Shown piece by piece: positions 1 to 9,194 of a stretch of DNA of 34,993 nt. Each line of letters begins with the position of its first letter. Position 1 is the first letter of the stretch. The position numbers and the translations under genes were made by a program. Source of the DNA: Marinomonas arctica (GTDB lineage: Bacteria; Pseudomonadota; Gammaproteobacteria; Pseudomonadales; Marinomonadaceae). Under the pieces are notes generated by a model. The model searched no databases, had not been told where the DNA came from, and saw only the letters and a list, made by a program, of their open reading frames with translations. The stretch lies in assembly GCF_003259225.1 (NCBI RefSeq), contig NZ_QHJF01000043.1, positions 1 to 34,993 on the forward strand, in the 5' to 3' direction.

Positions 1-3000
1 AAAGTGAAGCGAGTTCAGCCTTAACCTTGAGCATTGATACAGTCGCACCAGTTTTGTCCTCTGACTTTACTGTCAAAGATGAAGTTGGCAATGTGCAAGG
101 TAATTTAACATCGGGTAATACTACTGATGCGGACAGCGTAGTGTTATCAGGTAAAGCGGAAGTTGGTTCATCTGTTGTTATTTATAATGGCAACATTAAG
201 GTGGGCGATGCGACCGTGGATGAAGAAGGAAACTGGACTTATACGGCGGAAGTGGTGAACAAAACCACCTACCAGTTCAATGCCAAAGAAACGGACAGTG
301 CTGGTAATGAGAGTGAAGCAACGAACTCCTTCACGGTAACGGGCGATCAAGACGCGCCGACTAATACGCCTCAATCAAACAGCTTATCCCTAAGTGCAGA
401 TACAGGCAAAGCAGCTGACTTTATTACCAATGTTGCTTTGCAGACCATTAACGTGACTTTGGCTCAAACCTTAACCTCAGATGAATCCGTTTGGGGATCG
501 GTAGATGACGGTGCGACTTGGGTACAAGTACCAAGTAGTGACGTTAATGGCACTATTGTGACATGGTCAACAACGTTAGCAAATGGTGAGAATACGATTC
601 AGCTTGCCGTACGTGATGCTGCGGGTAACGTGGGTGCCATTTTAGAACAGGATTATATTTTAGATACCACTAAACCAAGTGATCCTACTTTTGGCCTCGC
701 CAACGATACGGGCATGTCCGACAGTGATGGTATTACCAATGACGCCACTATTAATGTCACCTTGGCTGAAGATGCCGCGAGTTGGCAATACAGTCTGGAC
801 GGTGGTAGAACTTGGAAAACTGGAACGGATAGTAGTTTTGAGCTTGGCGCGAATGCTACCTACGCTGCAGGTAAGATTCTGGTTAAGCAAACGGACGCGG
901 CGGGTAACACCTCGGACGTAAGCAGTAATGTCGCAGCGATTACCACGGATACGACTGTGCCGACTGCTGAGCTGCTGTTGGTTGGCAAGTTGGATGGTGT
1001 CAGTGATACTTCTAAAAATGACATTTTTCCACAAGTCACCGCAGTGGGCGGTGAGGGGGCTTATGTTGTCACCTGGTATGGTAAGGACAGTGATGGTGAT
1101 GACAGTATTTTTGTGCAGCGATTTAATGCCAATGGCAAACCTAGTGGTGAAAAGGTGCAGCTAGAAGCGCTGGACAATACTACTGGGTCTGATTTGGAGC
1201 CAAAAATCAGCGCAGTCGGCAGTGAGGGTGCTTATGTTGTCACCTGGTATGGTTACGATAGCAACGTTGACTACAGTATTTTTGTGCAGTTGTTTAATGT
1301 TGATGGTACGCCCAATGGTGACACAGTTCAGCTAGAAGCACTGGGTAATACGACTGGGTCTGATATACATCCACAAATTGCAGCAGTGGGCAGTGACGGG
1401 GCTTATGTTGTCACTTGGAATGGTCAGGACAGCAACGGTGATTACAATATTTATGTGCAGTTGTTTGATGCTCATGGTAACACCATTGGTTCCATGACCC
1501 AGTTAGATGGCGCTAGCGATGCCTCTAAAGATGATGGTAGTCCGCAAATCGCATCGGTGGGTGAAGGTGCTTATGTCGTCACTTGGTATGGTGAGGACAA
1601 TGATGGCGATTACAGTATTTTTGTGCAGTTGTTTAATGTTGATGGTACGCCCAATGGTGACACAGTTCAGCTAGAAGCACTGGGTAATACGACTGGGTCC
1701 GATGCGGATCCACAAGTCACCGCGGTAGGTAGTGAGGGGGCTTATGTAGTCACTTGGTCCGGTGAGGACAGTGATGGTGATGACAGTATTTTTGTACAGC
1801 GATTTAATGCCAATGGCACACTTAATGGCAACACTGTGCAGCTAGAAGCACTGGGTAATACGACGGGGTCTGATATATTTCCACAAATCACTGCGGTGGG
1901 TAGTGAGGGGGCTTATGTTGTCACTTGGTCTGGTGAGGACAGTGATGATGACAGTATTTTCGTGCAGTTGTTTAATGCCAATGGCACACCTAATGGCAAC
2001 ACTGTGCAGCTAGAGGCACCAGGCAATGCAGGTGGTTCTGATAAGGATTCACAAGTCATCGCGGTGGGTAATGGCGGTGCTTATGTTGTTACTTGGTATG
2101 GTCGGGACAGTGATAATGATGACAGTATTTTTGTACAGCGGTTTAATGCTGATGGCACACCCAATGGCGATACGGTGCAGCTAGAAGCGCTGGGCAATAC
2201 GACAGGGTCCGATAGATTTCCACAAATTACCGCGGTAGGTAGCGACGGTGCTTTTGTGGTCACTTGGCAGGGCGCCAATGATGTGAGTGGTGATAGTATT
2301 TTTGTGCAGTTGTTTAATGCTGATGGTACGGTAGCGACGAACAATATCATTAATGACAGCAAATCCGTCACGGTGCAAAGCAGTGAAGTGGGCATGGCGT
2401 ATTTGGTGTTAGCGACTGAGGCCGGAAATATTAACAGTCTAAGTGATATTGAAGCCTTGGCGGATAACCAATACAACCGTGTTGAGATCACCTCAGCCAA
2501 CAGTAACACAGTGTTGGAGGCAACCGGGTTAGTGGACGGTACCTATGTCGTGTATACCGCCGATGCGGCGGGTAACTTAAGTGCGAAATCGGATAATACT
2601 ATTACTGTTGACAGTACCGTAAGTGCTGTCACCTTTGTACTTGCTGGTGATACAGGAACATCTAACACTGATGGTATTACCAGTGATGCCACCGTTAATG
2701 TCACCTTGGCTGACGATGTTGCTAGCTGGCAATACAGCATTGATGGCGGTGTAAACTGGACAGCAGGAAGGGGAAGCAGTTTTGAGCTAGCGGTAGATAG
2801 CACCTACTCGGTAGGTCAGATTCAAGTCAGGCAAACGGATGCAGCAGGTAATACCTCGGACGTACGCAGTAACGACAGCGCCATTACGGTTGACACAACT
2901 GCCTCAGCACCTCCCTTTGCTCTCGCCAATGACACGGGTATATCTGACAGCGATGGCATTACCAATGACGCCACTATCAATGTCACCTTGGCTGAAGATG

Positions 3001-4556
3001 CCGTGAGTTGGGAATACAGCATAGATGGCGGTGAAAATTGGACGACAGGAACGGGCAGCAGTTTTGAGCTTGGTGCAAATGCCACCTACGATGCAGAGCA
3101 GATTCAGGTTAGGCAAACGGATAAGGCCGGTAATACCTCGAATGTAAGCAGTAATGAAAACTCGATTACTGTCGACACTACCGCCTTATTGGCACCAAGC
3201 TTTGCCCTTGCCAGCGATACAGGTTCCTCCGCCAGTGATGACATCACTAATGATGCCACCATTAATGTCACCTTGGCAGAAGATGCTGCTAGTTGGGAGT
3301 ACAGCATAGATGGCGGTTTAAGCTGGACGACAGGCTCAGGTAGCAGTTTTGAGCTTGGTGCGAATGCCAGCTACGCTGAAGGTCGGATTCAGATTAGACA
3401 AACAGATACGGCGGGCAATACCTCGGCTGCCAGCAGCAATGTCAGTGCAATTACAACGGATACCACAATAAGTGCCGTTGCCTTTGCTCTCGTTAGCGAT
3501 TCGGGTATATCCAATGATGGTATTACCAATGACGCCACCGTTAATGTCATCTTGGCTGAGGATGTTGCGAGCTGGGAATACAGTGTCGATAAGGGCGCGA
3601 GTTGGACAAGAGGAACGGGCGACAGTTTTGAACTTGGTGCGAATGCCACCTACGCGATAGGCGATATTCAGGTTAGGCAAACGGATGCAGCAGGTAATAC
3701 CTCGGACATACGCAGTAACGACAGGGCGATTACGGTCGACACCACCGCGCCAGCAGTAGCGGCGGAGAATGCCGTCACTTGGAGTGAAGATGGAAAGAGT
3801 GTCACGCTCAAGTTCAGCGAAGCGGTGGACGTGAGCACGTTAACAATAGACAAGTTTACCCTAGCCGCAGGCAAGTCATTCGGAGACGGTGCAACGGTCA
3901 GTGCTAGCGACGATGACAACGATGGCTTCGCCGACACTTTCACTATTTCACTAGGGACGGGCGAGGATGCGACTGCGGCGTCTGGCGATACGGTTGCCAT
4001 AGATAAGAGCAATGTGATCGATGTCGCGGGAAATACCGCCGGAGAAGACGTAACTATGGTGGATGAGGTGTCGCCAACAATTGTCGTATTCAATTTAACA
4101 ACGGGTAAGTCGAGTAGTGTTGATGGTGGTCGAGTGTTTGAGGAGAGTGTCTCGTATACTATTTATATTGTAGTCGACAGTGATGATGATGATGTATCAC
4201 TTGATGATGGTTACAGCTGGGCTGGCGGCGCAAACTTAGGCGTAGATGATGAAATAGTTTTGGTTGGGAATGACGCCAACGTAGCTGTTATGCAATCAGG
4301 GCGCTCCGTACAGAAGACAATCGATCATTCCGGTGTCATTTATTTCAGTAATTCTCGTTCAGAACATGCGGCATACATTGCGAAGTCAGGAACGTTAAAG
4401 AGATTCACTACTACCAGTAGTGGTTTTAGTGTCGATCTTTGGGTGGGCGCATGGAAGTCGAACCCCAATGGCGACGAGGGTAATTTCGCAGACCGTTACA
4501 AGAATGCTTTACCCTCGTCGGTATCCCAAGCGGTTACATGGGCGACGCCGTCGTAG
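1..4556 (+). CDS. Giant repeat adhesin, C-terminal part (5' end outside window)
   Basis: The frame is open at the left edge (first full codon at 3, no stop), so the TTG at 27 is not the true start; about 1518 C-terminal residues are visible. In order: two Ig-like modules; one Ig-like module with the YSLDGG/FELGANATY/QTDAAGNTSD pattern; eight copies of a 57-residue repeat with GAYVVTW and SIFVQRFNANG; four more Ig-like modules of about 93 residues; a SwmB-like domain (about 3745-4080, AVTWSEDGKSVTLKFSEAVD); and a non-repetitive tail of about 160 residues ending in WATPS. No GGxGxDxxx RTX nonapeptides are visible. The repeats and the adjacent export genes suggest a surface or secreted adhesin sent out by type I secretion, with the tail as candidate export signal. 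The family is clear as a repeat adhesin; ligand and length are unknown. Confidence 0.85.
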   Translation, partial: SEASSALTLSIDTVAPVLSSDFTVKDEVGNVQGNLTSGNTTDADSVVLSGKAEVGSSVVIYNGNIKVGDATVDEEGNWTYTAEVVNKTTYQFNAKETDSAGNESEATNSFTVTGDQDAPTNTPQSNSLSLSADTGKAADFITNVALQTINVTLAQTLTSDESVWGSVDDGATWVQVPSSDVNGTIVTWSTTLANGENTIQLAVRDAAGNVGAILEQDYILDTTKPSDPTFGLANDTGMSDSDGITNDATINVTLAEDAASWQYSLDGGRTWKTGTDSSFELGANATYAAGKILVKQTDAAGNTSDVSSNVAAITTDTTVPTAELLLVGKLDGVSDTSKNDIFPQVTAVGGEGAYVVTWYGKDSDGDDSIFVQRFNANGKPSGEKVQLEALDNTTGSDLEPKISAVGSEGAYVVTWYGYDSNVDYSIFVQLFNVDGTPNGDTVQLEALGNTTGSDIHPQIAAVGSDGAYVVTWNGQDSNGDYNIYVQLFDAHGNTIGSMTQLDGASDASKDDGSPQIASVGEGAYVVTWYGEDNDGDYSIFVQLFNVDGTPNGDTVQLEALGNTTGSDADPQVTAVGSEGAYVVTWSGEDSDGDDSIFVQRFNANGTLNGNTVQLEALGNTTGSDIFPQITAVGSEGAYVVTWSGEDSDDDSIFVQLFNANGTPNGNTVQLEAPGNAGGSDKDSQVIAVGNGGAYVVTWYGRDSDNDDSIFVQRFNADGTPNGDTVQLEALGNTTGSDRFPQITAVGSDGAFVVTWQGANDVSGDSIFVQLFNADGTVATNNIINDSKSVTVQSSEVGMAYLVLATEAGNINSLSDIEALADNQYNRVEITSANSNTVLEATGLVDGTYVVYTADAAGNLSAKSDNTITVDSTVSAVTFVLAGDTGTSNTDGITSDATVNVTLADDVASWQYSIDGGVNWTAGRGSSFELAVDSTYSVGQIQVRQTDAAGNTSDVRSNDSAITVDTTASAPPFALANDTGISDSDGITNDATINVTLAEDAVSWEYSIDGGENWTTGTGSSFELGANATYDAEQIQVRQTDKAGNTSNVSSNENSITVDTTALLAPSFALASDTGSSASDDITNDATINVTLAEDAASWEYSIDGGLSWTTGSGSSFELGANASYAEGRIQIRQTDTAGNTSAASSNVSAITTDTTISAVAFALVSDSGISNDGITNDATVNVILAEDVASWEYSVDKGASWTRGTGDSFELGANATYAIGDIQVRQTDAAGNTSDIRSNDRAITVDTTAPAVAAENAVTWSEDGKSVTLKFSEAVDVSTLTIDKFTLAAGKSFGDGATVSASDDDNDGFADTFTISLGTGEDATAASGDTVAIDKSNVIDVAGNTAGEDVTMVDEVSPTIVVFNLTTGKSSSVDGGRVFEESVSYTIYIVVDSDDDDVSLDDGYSWAGGANLGVDDEIVLVGNDANVAVMQSGRSVQKTIDHSGVIYFSNSRSEHAAYIAKSGTLKRFTTTSSGFSVDLWVGAWKSNPNGDEGNFADRYKNALPSSVSQAVTWATPS
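1023..2330 (+). repeat. Eight in-frame 57-residue repeats in the adhesin
   Basis: Eight tandem units of about 171 nt each encode PQ(V/I)TAVGSEGAYVVTW, then an acidic DSDGDDSIFVQ stretch and NANGTPNGNTVQLEAL. Copies 2 and 4 share an 89-nt stretch without any difference (1272-1360 and 1611-1699), which points to recent recombination or gene conversion. The short four-strand-like unit and the copy number of eight would fit a beta-propeller; that is inference. Confidence 0.85.
2620..3745 (+). repeat. Four tandem Ig-like modules in the adhesin
   Basis: Four units of about 280 nt follow one another, each with NDATINVTLAED, (S/V)SWEYSIDGG, SSFELGANATY, QIQVRQTDAAGNTS and a closing AITVDTT. A fifth unit of the same type lies apart at about 679-960, before the 57-residue repeats. 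The pattern is that of bacterial Ig-like surface repeats. Confidence 0.8.
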
Positions 4557-4593
4557 TCGCTTGCTGATAAAGCTGGCGATGTGTCGCTGTGGT

Positions 4594-4656
4594 TTTTGTG
4601 GTCGGGATAGCCCGACCACAAAAATGGGTTGTTTGTCGGTTGGCCTTTAGGCCAAC
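4594..4656. repeat. Two REP-like hairpins after the adhesin gene
   Basis: Hairpin A has a perfect 13-bp stem (4594-4606 with 4611-4623/4624) around the loop ATAG, arms TTTTGTGGTCGGG and CCCGACCACAAAA. Its A/T-flanked form could act as a terminator for the adhesin. Hairpin B is GTTGGCCT-TT-AGGCCAAC (4639-4656), a member of the CTTTAG-core family also seen near 7400 and 21400. The in-frame stop upstream of the next gene (TAG, 4648-4650) lies inside hairpin B. Confidence 0.7.
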
Positions 4657-4674
4657 AAGGTATTTGAATTTTCC

Positions 4675-7389
4675 ATGATAGAAGATATTTCTGCATTGCG
4701 CCGCTGTGTCGAGCGTCAATCTTTTGATGAGTTAAAAACCGCTTGTTTGGCCTTGTTAGACAAAGACGCTGACCATAGGGCGGCTCGGGTGTTGTTGGCC
4801 TTGGCATATGCCCGCTTGGGGGAAGGTGAGGCGTTGGACGAGAGCATGGCGTTGGTCGAAGCTCACTTTGCCCAGTATGATTTAGACACATTGTGCGATT
4901 TGGCGGCGGTGTACATGGCTTGCCATCAAATAGACAAGGCGCGCGTACTGTTAGACAAACTGCTGGCCGATGCCCCAGAGCATGATCTGGCACTGGCGCG
5001 TTTGGCCTGGTGCTGTATGACACAGGGGGATGCCGAGCAGGCGCTGGCTTTGTTCGAGCGTGCTGTGCGTTTGGCGCCGTGGCGCATGACGGTGCATTTG
5101 AATCGTTTGCAATTGCGTTTATCCCTGCTTAATGACACCGCAATCGATGAACTGATCGCGCAGGCGTTTGCTTGTTTGCAGGCTCAGCGAGACGAATGGT
5201 CCGACACTGTGTTCGACGGCTACGAAACGCGGCTGTACCGTTTGCAATTACAATGGTGGGTGAGTCGTGCGCAATACGCCGCTGCAGAGCAGTGGCTAAC
5301 CTCGCTAAAAGATTCCGCAGACGATCAGCCTGGTTTTGATGAAGACAAGGCGGTTTTTTGGGGTAAGTCGTACGCGACTTTGTTGGCCGAGCATGACCAG
5401 CATGGCATCGCTGAATCCTACTTAAAGGATCTACTGCAGGCTTTTCCTGATAATGTGACGCTGCTTTTGGCCTTGTCGGAGTTGGCTCAGGTGCAGGGCT
5501 TGACTATTCCAGCGATGGCGTATATTCGTCGCGCGATTGCGCAAGATAAAGACAACAGTGCGTTGTGGGTGAATTTGTCCAGCGCCTGTTTGCATTCATT
5601 AGCGACTCAGGCGCGCCATGCGGCAGAAAAAGCCGTGGCATTGGCCGACGCCATGGTAGTGGGCGCGGAACACAGCGTGGAAAAGGTCGAGTTGTGTCGA
5701 CTGCAAGCGAAAAATGCGTTGGCCATGGTGGAATCGGATGCACTGGCGTTCGATAAAGCGGAGGCGTTGTTTCGTGACGTATTGGCCGAGCGGCCGTATT
5801 TTGTGCCGGCCCTGTCAGGCTTAGGTCATCAGCTGATGCAGCAAGGTCAGATCGATGAGGCGGTTGCGTTATTTGAAAAAATCAAAGAGATCGACCCAAC
5901 CAAGGGCTACAGCGCCCTGATCAATGCGCGACGTTTTCCTGACGATGTGGACACATTGGAGAAGCTGGAAAAAGCCGCTAAGTTGCCAAGCATGGAAGGC
6001 TCTATGCGCTCCAGTTTGTTATTTCAACTCGCCGCCGCATGGGAAAAACGCAAAGACTACCACAAAGCGTTTGCCATGGCTGAACAGGCAAACACGGCCA
6101 GTTTGCGTTTTTTGAAGTACGACCCAAAAGATCACCGTAACCGCTGTGCGCGTATGCGTTATGCGTTTTCGGCTTCTTTGTATGAACACAGGGCGGACTG
6201 CGGTGTGGCGTCGACTTTGCCCGTGTTTGTTTTAGGGATGCCGCGTTCAGGCACTACTTTGGTGGAACAGATTATCGCAGGGCACAGTGACATTTTTGGC
6301 GCGGGTGAACTGGGGGTGATTCCTAACGTGATACAGGGGTTGAATCGTTGGGAGCGCCATGTGGGTTCGGGACGTCAGTTTCCTGATTGCATTGACGATG
6401 TTGATGCGTATGTTTGCCAAGGTATTGCCAATAATGTTCTGAAAGAGCTGCAAGCGTATGCGCCTGAGGCCAAGCATATTGTTGATAAATTGCCGCATAA
6501 TTTTGAAAACATCGGCTTGATTAAGTTTCTTTTCCCTAATGCTCGTATCATTTCGGTGCGTCGCGATCCTCGCGATATTGCCCTATCAAATTACTTTACC
6601 GATTACCAAGCCAAGCATGGTGGCATGGGCTTTGCCTATGACATGACCCATATTGGTGAGCAGTTGGCGGACCATAATTTGCTGATGCATCATTGGAATC
6701 AGGTATTTCCCAATCAGATTCTCGAAATACATTACGAAGATGTGGTGGAAAATTTGGAAGGTTCAGCCCGCAAAATGTTGGATTACATTGGCGTGGAATG
6801 GCAGCCCGAGGTATTGAAATTTAATGAGTTAGAGCGCTCGGTCAAAACGGCCAGTGTCTGGCAGGTGCGTCAGCCTTTGTATAAAACGTCTAAGGCGAAA
6901 TGGATGAATTATCAAGATAAGTTAGCGCCTTTGATTAGGGGCACAAACGCGAAGATTGAGTTTGATCCTATTGAGATGTTGACCTTGCCAGTGCCTGGAT
7001 TTCTGACCACGGGAGTGGCGCATTTTCATAAAGGTGAGTTGGATGAAGCGGAAACTTGTTTCAAAAAAATGCTGCACCACAACCCGAGTCATGCTGCTTG
7101 TCAGTATATGACAGGCTTGGTGTATTTTAGGAAAAACCACATGGAAGAAGGTATCAAGCTGGTTGAATCCGCATTGGAAGCCTTGCCATGGCAAAAAGAG
7201 TGGCGTGACAATTTAATTAAGGCCTACGAGCGTACCGGGCAGACGGACAAGGCAGCGGCGTTAACTCAGAAAGGCACTGGGGAAAGGTCGGCACTGGCGA
7301 CAGCGTCTGTGCCAGCGTCGCATCATCTTGCCGATGGCGTGGAAGACGAGGAGCTATTTCCTTTGGTTGGGTCTGAGCAATATATTTAA
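4675..7389 (+). CDS. TPR-repeat sulfotransferase (Sulfotransfer_3 type)
   Basis: 904 residues. The N-terminal half (about 1-480) is built of helical TPR-like pairs such as ALALFERAVRLAPW and ALFRDVLAERPYFVPALSGL. A PAPS-dependent sulfotransferase domain follows: the 5'-phosphosulfate loop VLGMPRSGTTLVEQII has PRSGTT at 523-528, and the 3'-phosphate site RRDPRDIALSNYF has R629 and S638. Two more TPR-like units lie near the C-terminus (HFHKGELDEAETCFKKML). It should move sulfate from PAPS to a hydroxyl, in this TPR class probably on a protein tyrosine or a glycan; the acceptor is inferred. No signal peptide, so cytoplasmic. The ATG has only a weak AAGG 14 nt upstream, but a stop lies 24 nt before it in frame. 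The next genes (ABC, HlyD, APS kinase) point to sulfation coupled to export. Confidence 0.9.
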   Translation: MIEDISALRRCVERQSFDELKTACLALLDKDADHRAARVLLALAYARLGEGEALDESMALVEAHFAQYDLDTLCDLAAVYMACHQIDKARVLLDKLLADAPEHDLALARLAWCCMTQGDAEQALALFERAVRLAPWRMTVHLNRLQLRLSLLNDTAIDELIAQAFACLQAQRDEWSDTVFDGYETRLYRLQLQWWVSRAQYAAAEQWLTSLKDSADDQPGFDEDKAVFWGKSYATLLAEHDQHGIAESYLKDLLQAFPDNVTLLLALSELAQVQGLTIPAMAYIRRAIAQDKDNSALWVNLSSACLHSLATQARHAAEKAVALADAMVVGAEHSVEKVELCRLQAKNALAMVESDALAFDKAEALFRDVLAERPYFVPALSGLGHQLMQQGQIDEAVALFEKIKEIDPTKGYSALINARRFPDDVDTLEKLEKAAKLPSMEGSMRSSLLFQLAAAWEKRKDYHKAFAMAEQANTASLRFLKYDPKDHRNRCARMRYAFSASLYEHRADCGVASTLPVFVLGMPRSGTTLVEQIIAGHSDIFGAGELGVIPNVIQGLNRWERHVGSGRQFPDCIDDVDAYVCQGIANNVLKELQAYAPEAKHIVDKLPHNFENIGLIKFLFPNARIISVRRDPRDIALSNYFTDYQAKHGGMGFAYDMTHIGEQLADHNLLMHHWNQVFPNQILEIHYEDVVENLEGSARKMLDYIGVEWQPEVLKFNELERSVKTASVWQVRQPLYKTSKAKWMNYQDKLAPLIRGTNAKIEFDPIEMLTLPVPGFLTTGVAHFHKGELDEAETCFKKMLHHNPSHAACQYMTGLVYFRKNHMEEGIKLVESALEALPWQKEWRDNLIKAYERTGQTDKAAALTQKGTGERSALATASVPASHHLADGVEDEELFPLVGSEQYI

Positions 7390-7399
7390 TTTCGTCGAT

Positions 7400-7480
7400 C
7401 TTGTAGGTCGTGCTTTAGCGCGTCAAGGGTTTTGGTTTGGTGTTATCGGGCTATTGACGGCCTAAAGGCCGACCTACAGG
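7400..7480. repeat. REP pair (BIME-like) between sulfotransferase and ABC genes
   Basis: Two 27-nt hairpins face each other at 7400-7426 and 7454-7480. The right one, reverse-complemented, matches the left at 22 of 27 positions (shared GTAGGTCG, CTTTAG, CGTCAA). Four of the five differences sit opposite one another in the inner stem: TG/CG on the left, GC/GC on the right. Pairing is therefore kept (one G-T wobble), indicating selection on structure. It may insulate or stabilise the mRNA within the operon. Confidence 0.75.
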
Positions 7481-7505
7481 TTATTTAATTTTTAAAGGCT
7501 TTTGT

Positions 7506-9194
7506 ATGCGTGCGTTATTGGCTCCTTTGTGGGCTCGGTCAGATTTGAATGTGTATATGGTGCTGAGCAGTTTGGTGATCCATATTTTGGGCTTAACCTC
7601 GACGGTGTTTGTTATGTTGGTTTACGGCCGTTATTTGTCTCACGGTGTGGACAGTACTTTATATACCTTGACCACGGGCGCATTGGTGGGCATTGGCGTG
7701 GAAATGTTTCTGCGTCGTGCGCGCTTTAAAATTGCGTCTTCGTTGTGTGCGGTGGAGTCGCGCAAGTTGTCCGAAAAGGTCAGCCATACCTTGTTGAATG
7801 CCCGCAGTGGTGCGTTGCAGTCGCACTTGAATTCGGCAGCGGATGGTGGCACGACGACGTGGTTAGAGAGAATCGGTCAGGCGGTTAGCCCGCAGCCCGT
7901 GTTGGCCTTGTTGGACATGCCTTTTGCGTTATTGTTGCTGGCGGTGTTGTTTGCCTTGTCTTGGCAGTTGGCCCTGTGTGTGCTGTTGGTTGTGGTGGTG
8001 TTGTTAGTGATGTTGGGCGTGAGCGCACATCGCATGAAGTCTATTACTTCGGATCATCAAACCAATCAGAGTAAATACAATGTGTTGTTGAAAAATGCCG
8101 AGCTGACGGAAGCGGTGCGCATTAATAACGCCCAAGATTGGTTGTCACAGCGCTTGGTGAATGGCAGCGGTGAGAGTCGATTGTCGCGACATCATTTGCA
8201 GTTGCAACAAGAAAAAATGCAAAGTCAGGTGCGCAATGCGACGGTGTTTATGTCGGTGATTGTGATCTCTGTGGGGGCGGCCTTGTCGGTTCATGGGGAA
8301 TTGAACTTTGGCGTGTTAATTGGTGCAAATATTCTGTCGGCGCGTTTGATTATGTTGATTAGTCAGCCGATTCAGCAAATGCCGATGTGGTTAAACGCGG
8401 TGCGTGACTTTGGTTGTGTCAATGACTTTCTTGCTTTGCCGGAAGAAACGCAAAAAGGCACAAAGTTACCAAGTTTTAAAGGCAAAGTCAGTGTTAAACA
8501 GCTGATGTTTGCTTATCCAAATTCGCCTTTGATGGTGTATGAAAATTTGAATTTTGAGTTGGACGCCGGGGAAACTTTAACGGTAACAGGCAGCAACGGG
8601 AAGGGAAAAACCACCTTGGCGCGTTTGTTAACCGGTTTGGTGCAGCCCTTGCGCGGCAGTATCGCCATCGATGGGGTAGAGCTGCGCCAAGTGAATGCTC
8701 ATTGGTGGCGAGAGCAACTTGTGTATTTGCCACAAGATCCTGATCTGTTGCCTGGTACGTTGCGGGACAATATGACCTTAATGGATGCGTCGTTGCAAGA
8801 TGCGCAACTGACTGAGGTGATTGGCAAAGTAGGTCTTGGCGATTGGTTGAATCAGCATCCTGATGGTTTGGACATGGAGATCCAAATGCGTGGTCGTAAT
8901 TTGGCCTTGGGGATTCGTCGTCGTATTGCTTTTGCGCGTGCATTGCTTTCTCAGGGCCAGTTGGTGGTGATTGATGAACCACTAGAAGGTTTGGATAAAG
9001 CGGGCATTACCATGATGCAAAAAGTATTGGCCGAGTTGGCAAAAGAGAAACGTACCTTGATTATTATTTCGCAGTTTATGCAGCCGTTAAAAGCGGGCGC
9101 TAAGTTTATTAATTTAGACGAAAGTCATGTAATGCAAGTGGCGACGGTGCGTCCAAGCCCTGCTCCTGGCGTTGAGAAGGAGTGGTTTGCATGA
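7506..9194 (+). CDS. ABC transporter, fused membrane-ATPase, type I secretion type, atypical ATPase motifs
   Basis: 562 residues with no N-terminal C39 peptidase-like domain. Hydrophobic segments fit a half-transporter, for example VFVMLVYGRYL, GALVGIGVEMF, PFALLLLAVLFALSW and VIVISVGAALSV. The ATPase has Walker A GSNGKGKTT (362-370), a Q-loop LPQDPDLLPGT and Walker B VVIDEP (D490, E491). Two normally conserved elements are altered: the LSGGQ signature reads LALGI (466-470), and the H-loop reads IIISQ with Gln523 where His is expected. AAAGG 7 nt upstream supports the start. The stop overlaps the next start as ATGA. With the HlyD partner it should form the inner-membrane part of a type I exporter, most likely for the upstream adhesin. 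No TolC gene is adjacent. Confidence 0.88.
   Translation: MRALLAPLWARSDLNVYMVLSSLVIHILGLTSTVFVMLVYGRYLSHGVDSTLYTLTTGALVGIGVEMFLRRARFKIASSLCAVESRKLSEKVSHTLLNARSGALQSHLNSAADGGTTTWLERIGQAVSPQPVLALLDMPFALLLLAVLFALSWQLALCVLLVVVVLLVMLGVSAHRMKSITSDHQTNQSKYNVLLKNAELTEAVRINNAQDWLSQRLVNGSGESRLSRHHLQLQQEKMQSQVRNATVFMSVIVISVGAALSVHGELNFGVLIGANILSARLIMLISQPIQQMPMWLNAVRDFGCVNDFLALPEETQKGTKLPSFKGKVSVKQLMFAYPNSPLMVYENLNFELDAGETLTVTGSNGKGKTTLARLLTGLVQPLRGSIAIDGVELRQVNAHWWREQLVYLPQDPDLLPGTLRDNMTLMDASLQDAQLTEVIGKVGLGDWLNQHPDGLDMEIQMRGRNLALGIRRRIAFARALLSQGQLVVIDEPLEGLDKAGITMMQKVLAELAKEKRTLIIISQFMQPLKAGAKFINLDESHVMQVATVRPSPAPGVEKEWFA

Noticed and set aside
1023..2330. Regular 171-nt repeats as a possible CRISPR array
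   Set aside because: The repeats are in frame, coding, diverged throughout and lack the short repeat plus unique spacer pattern.
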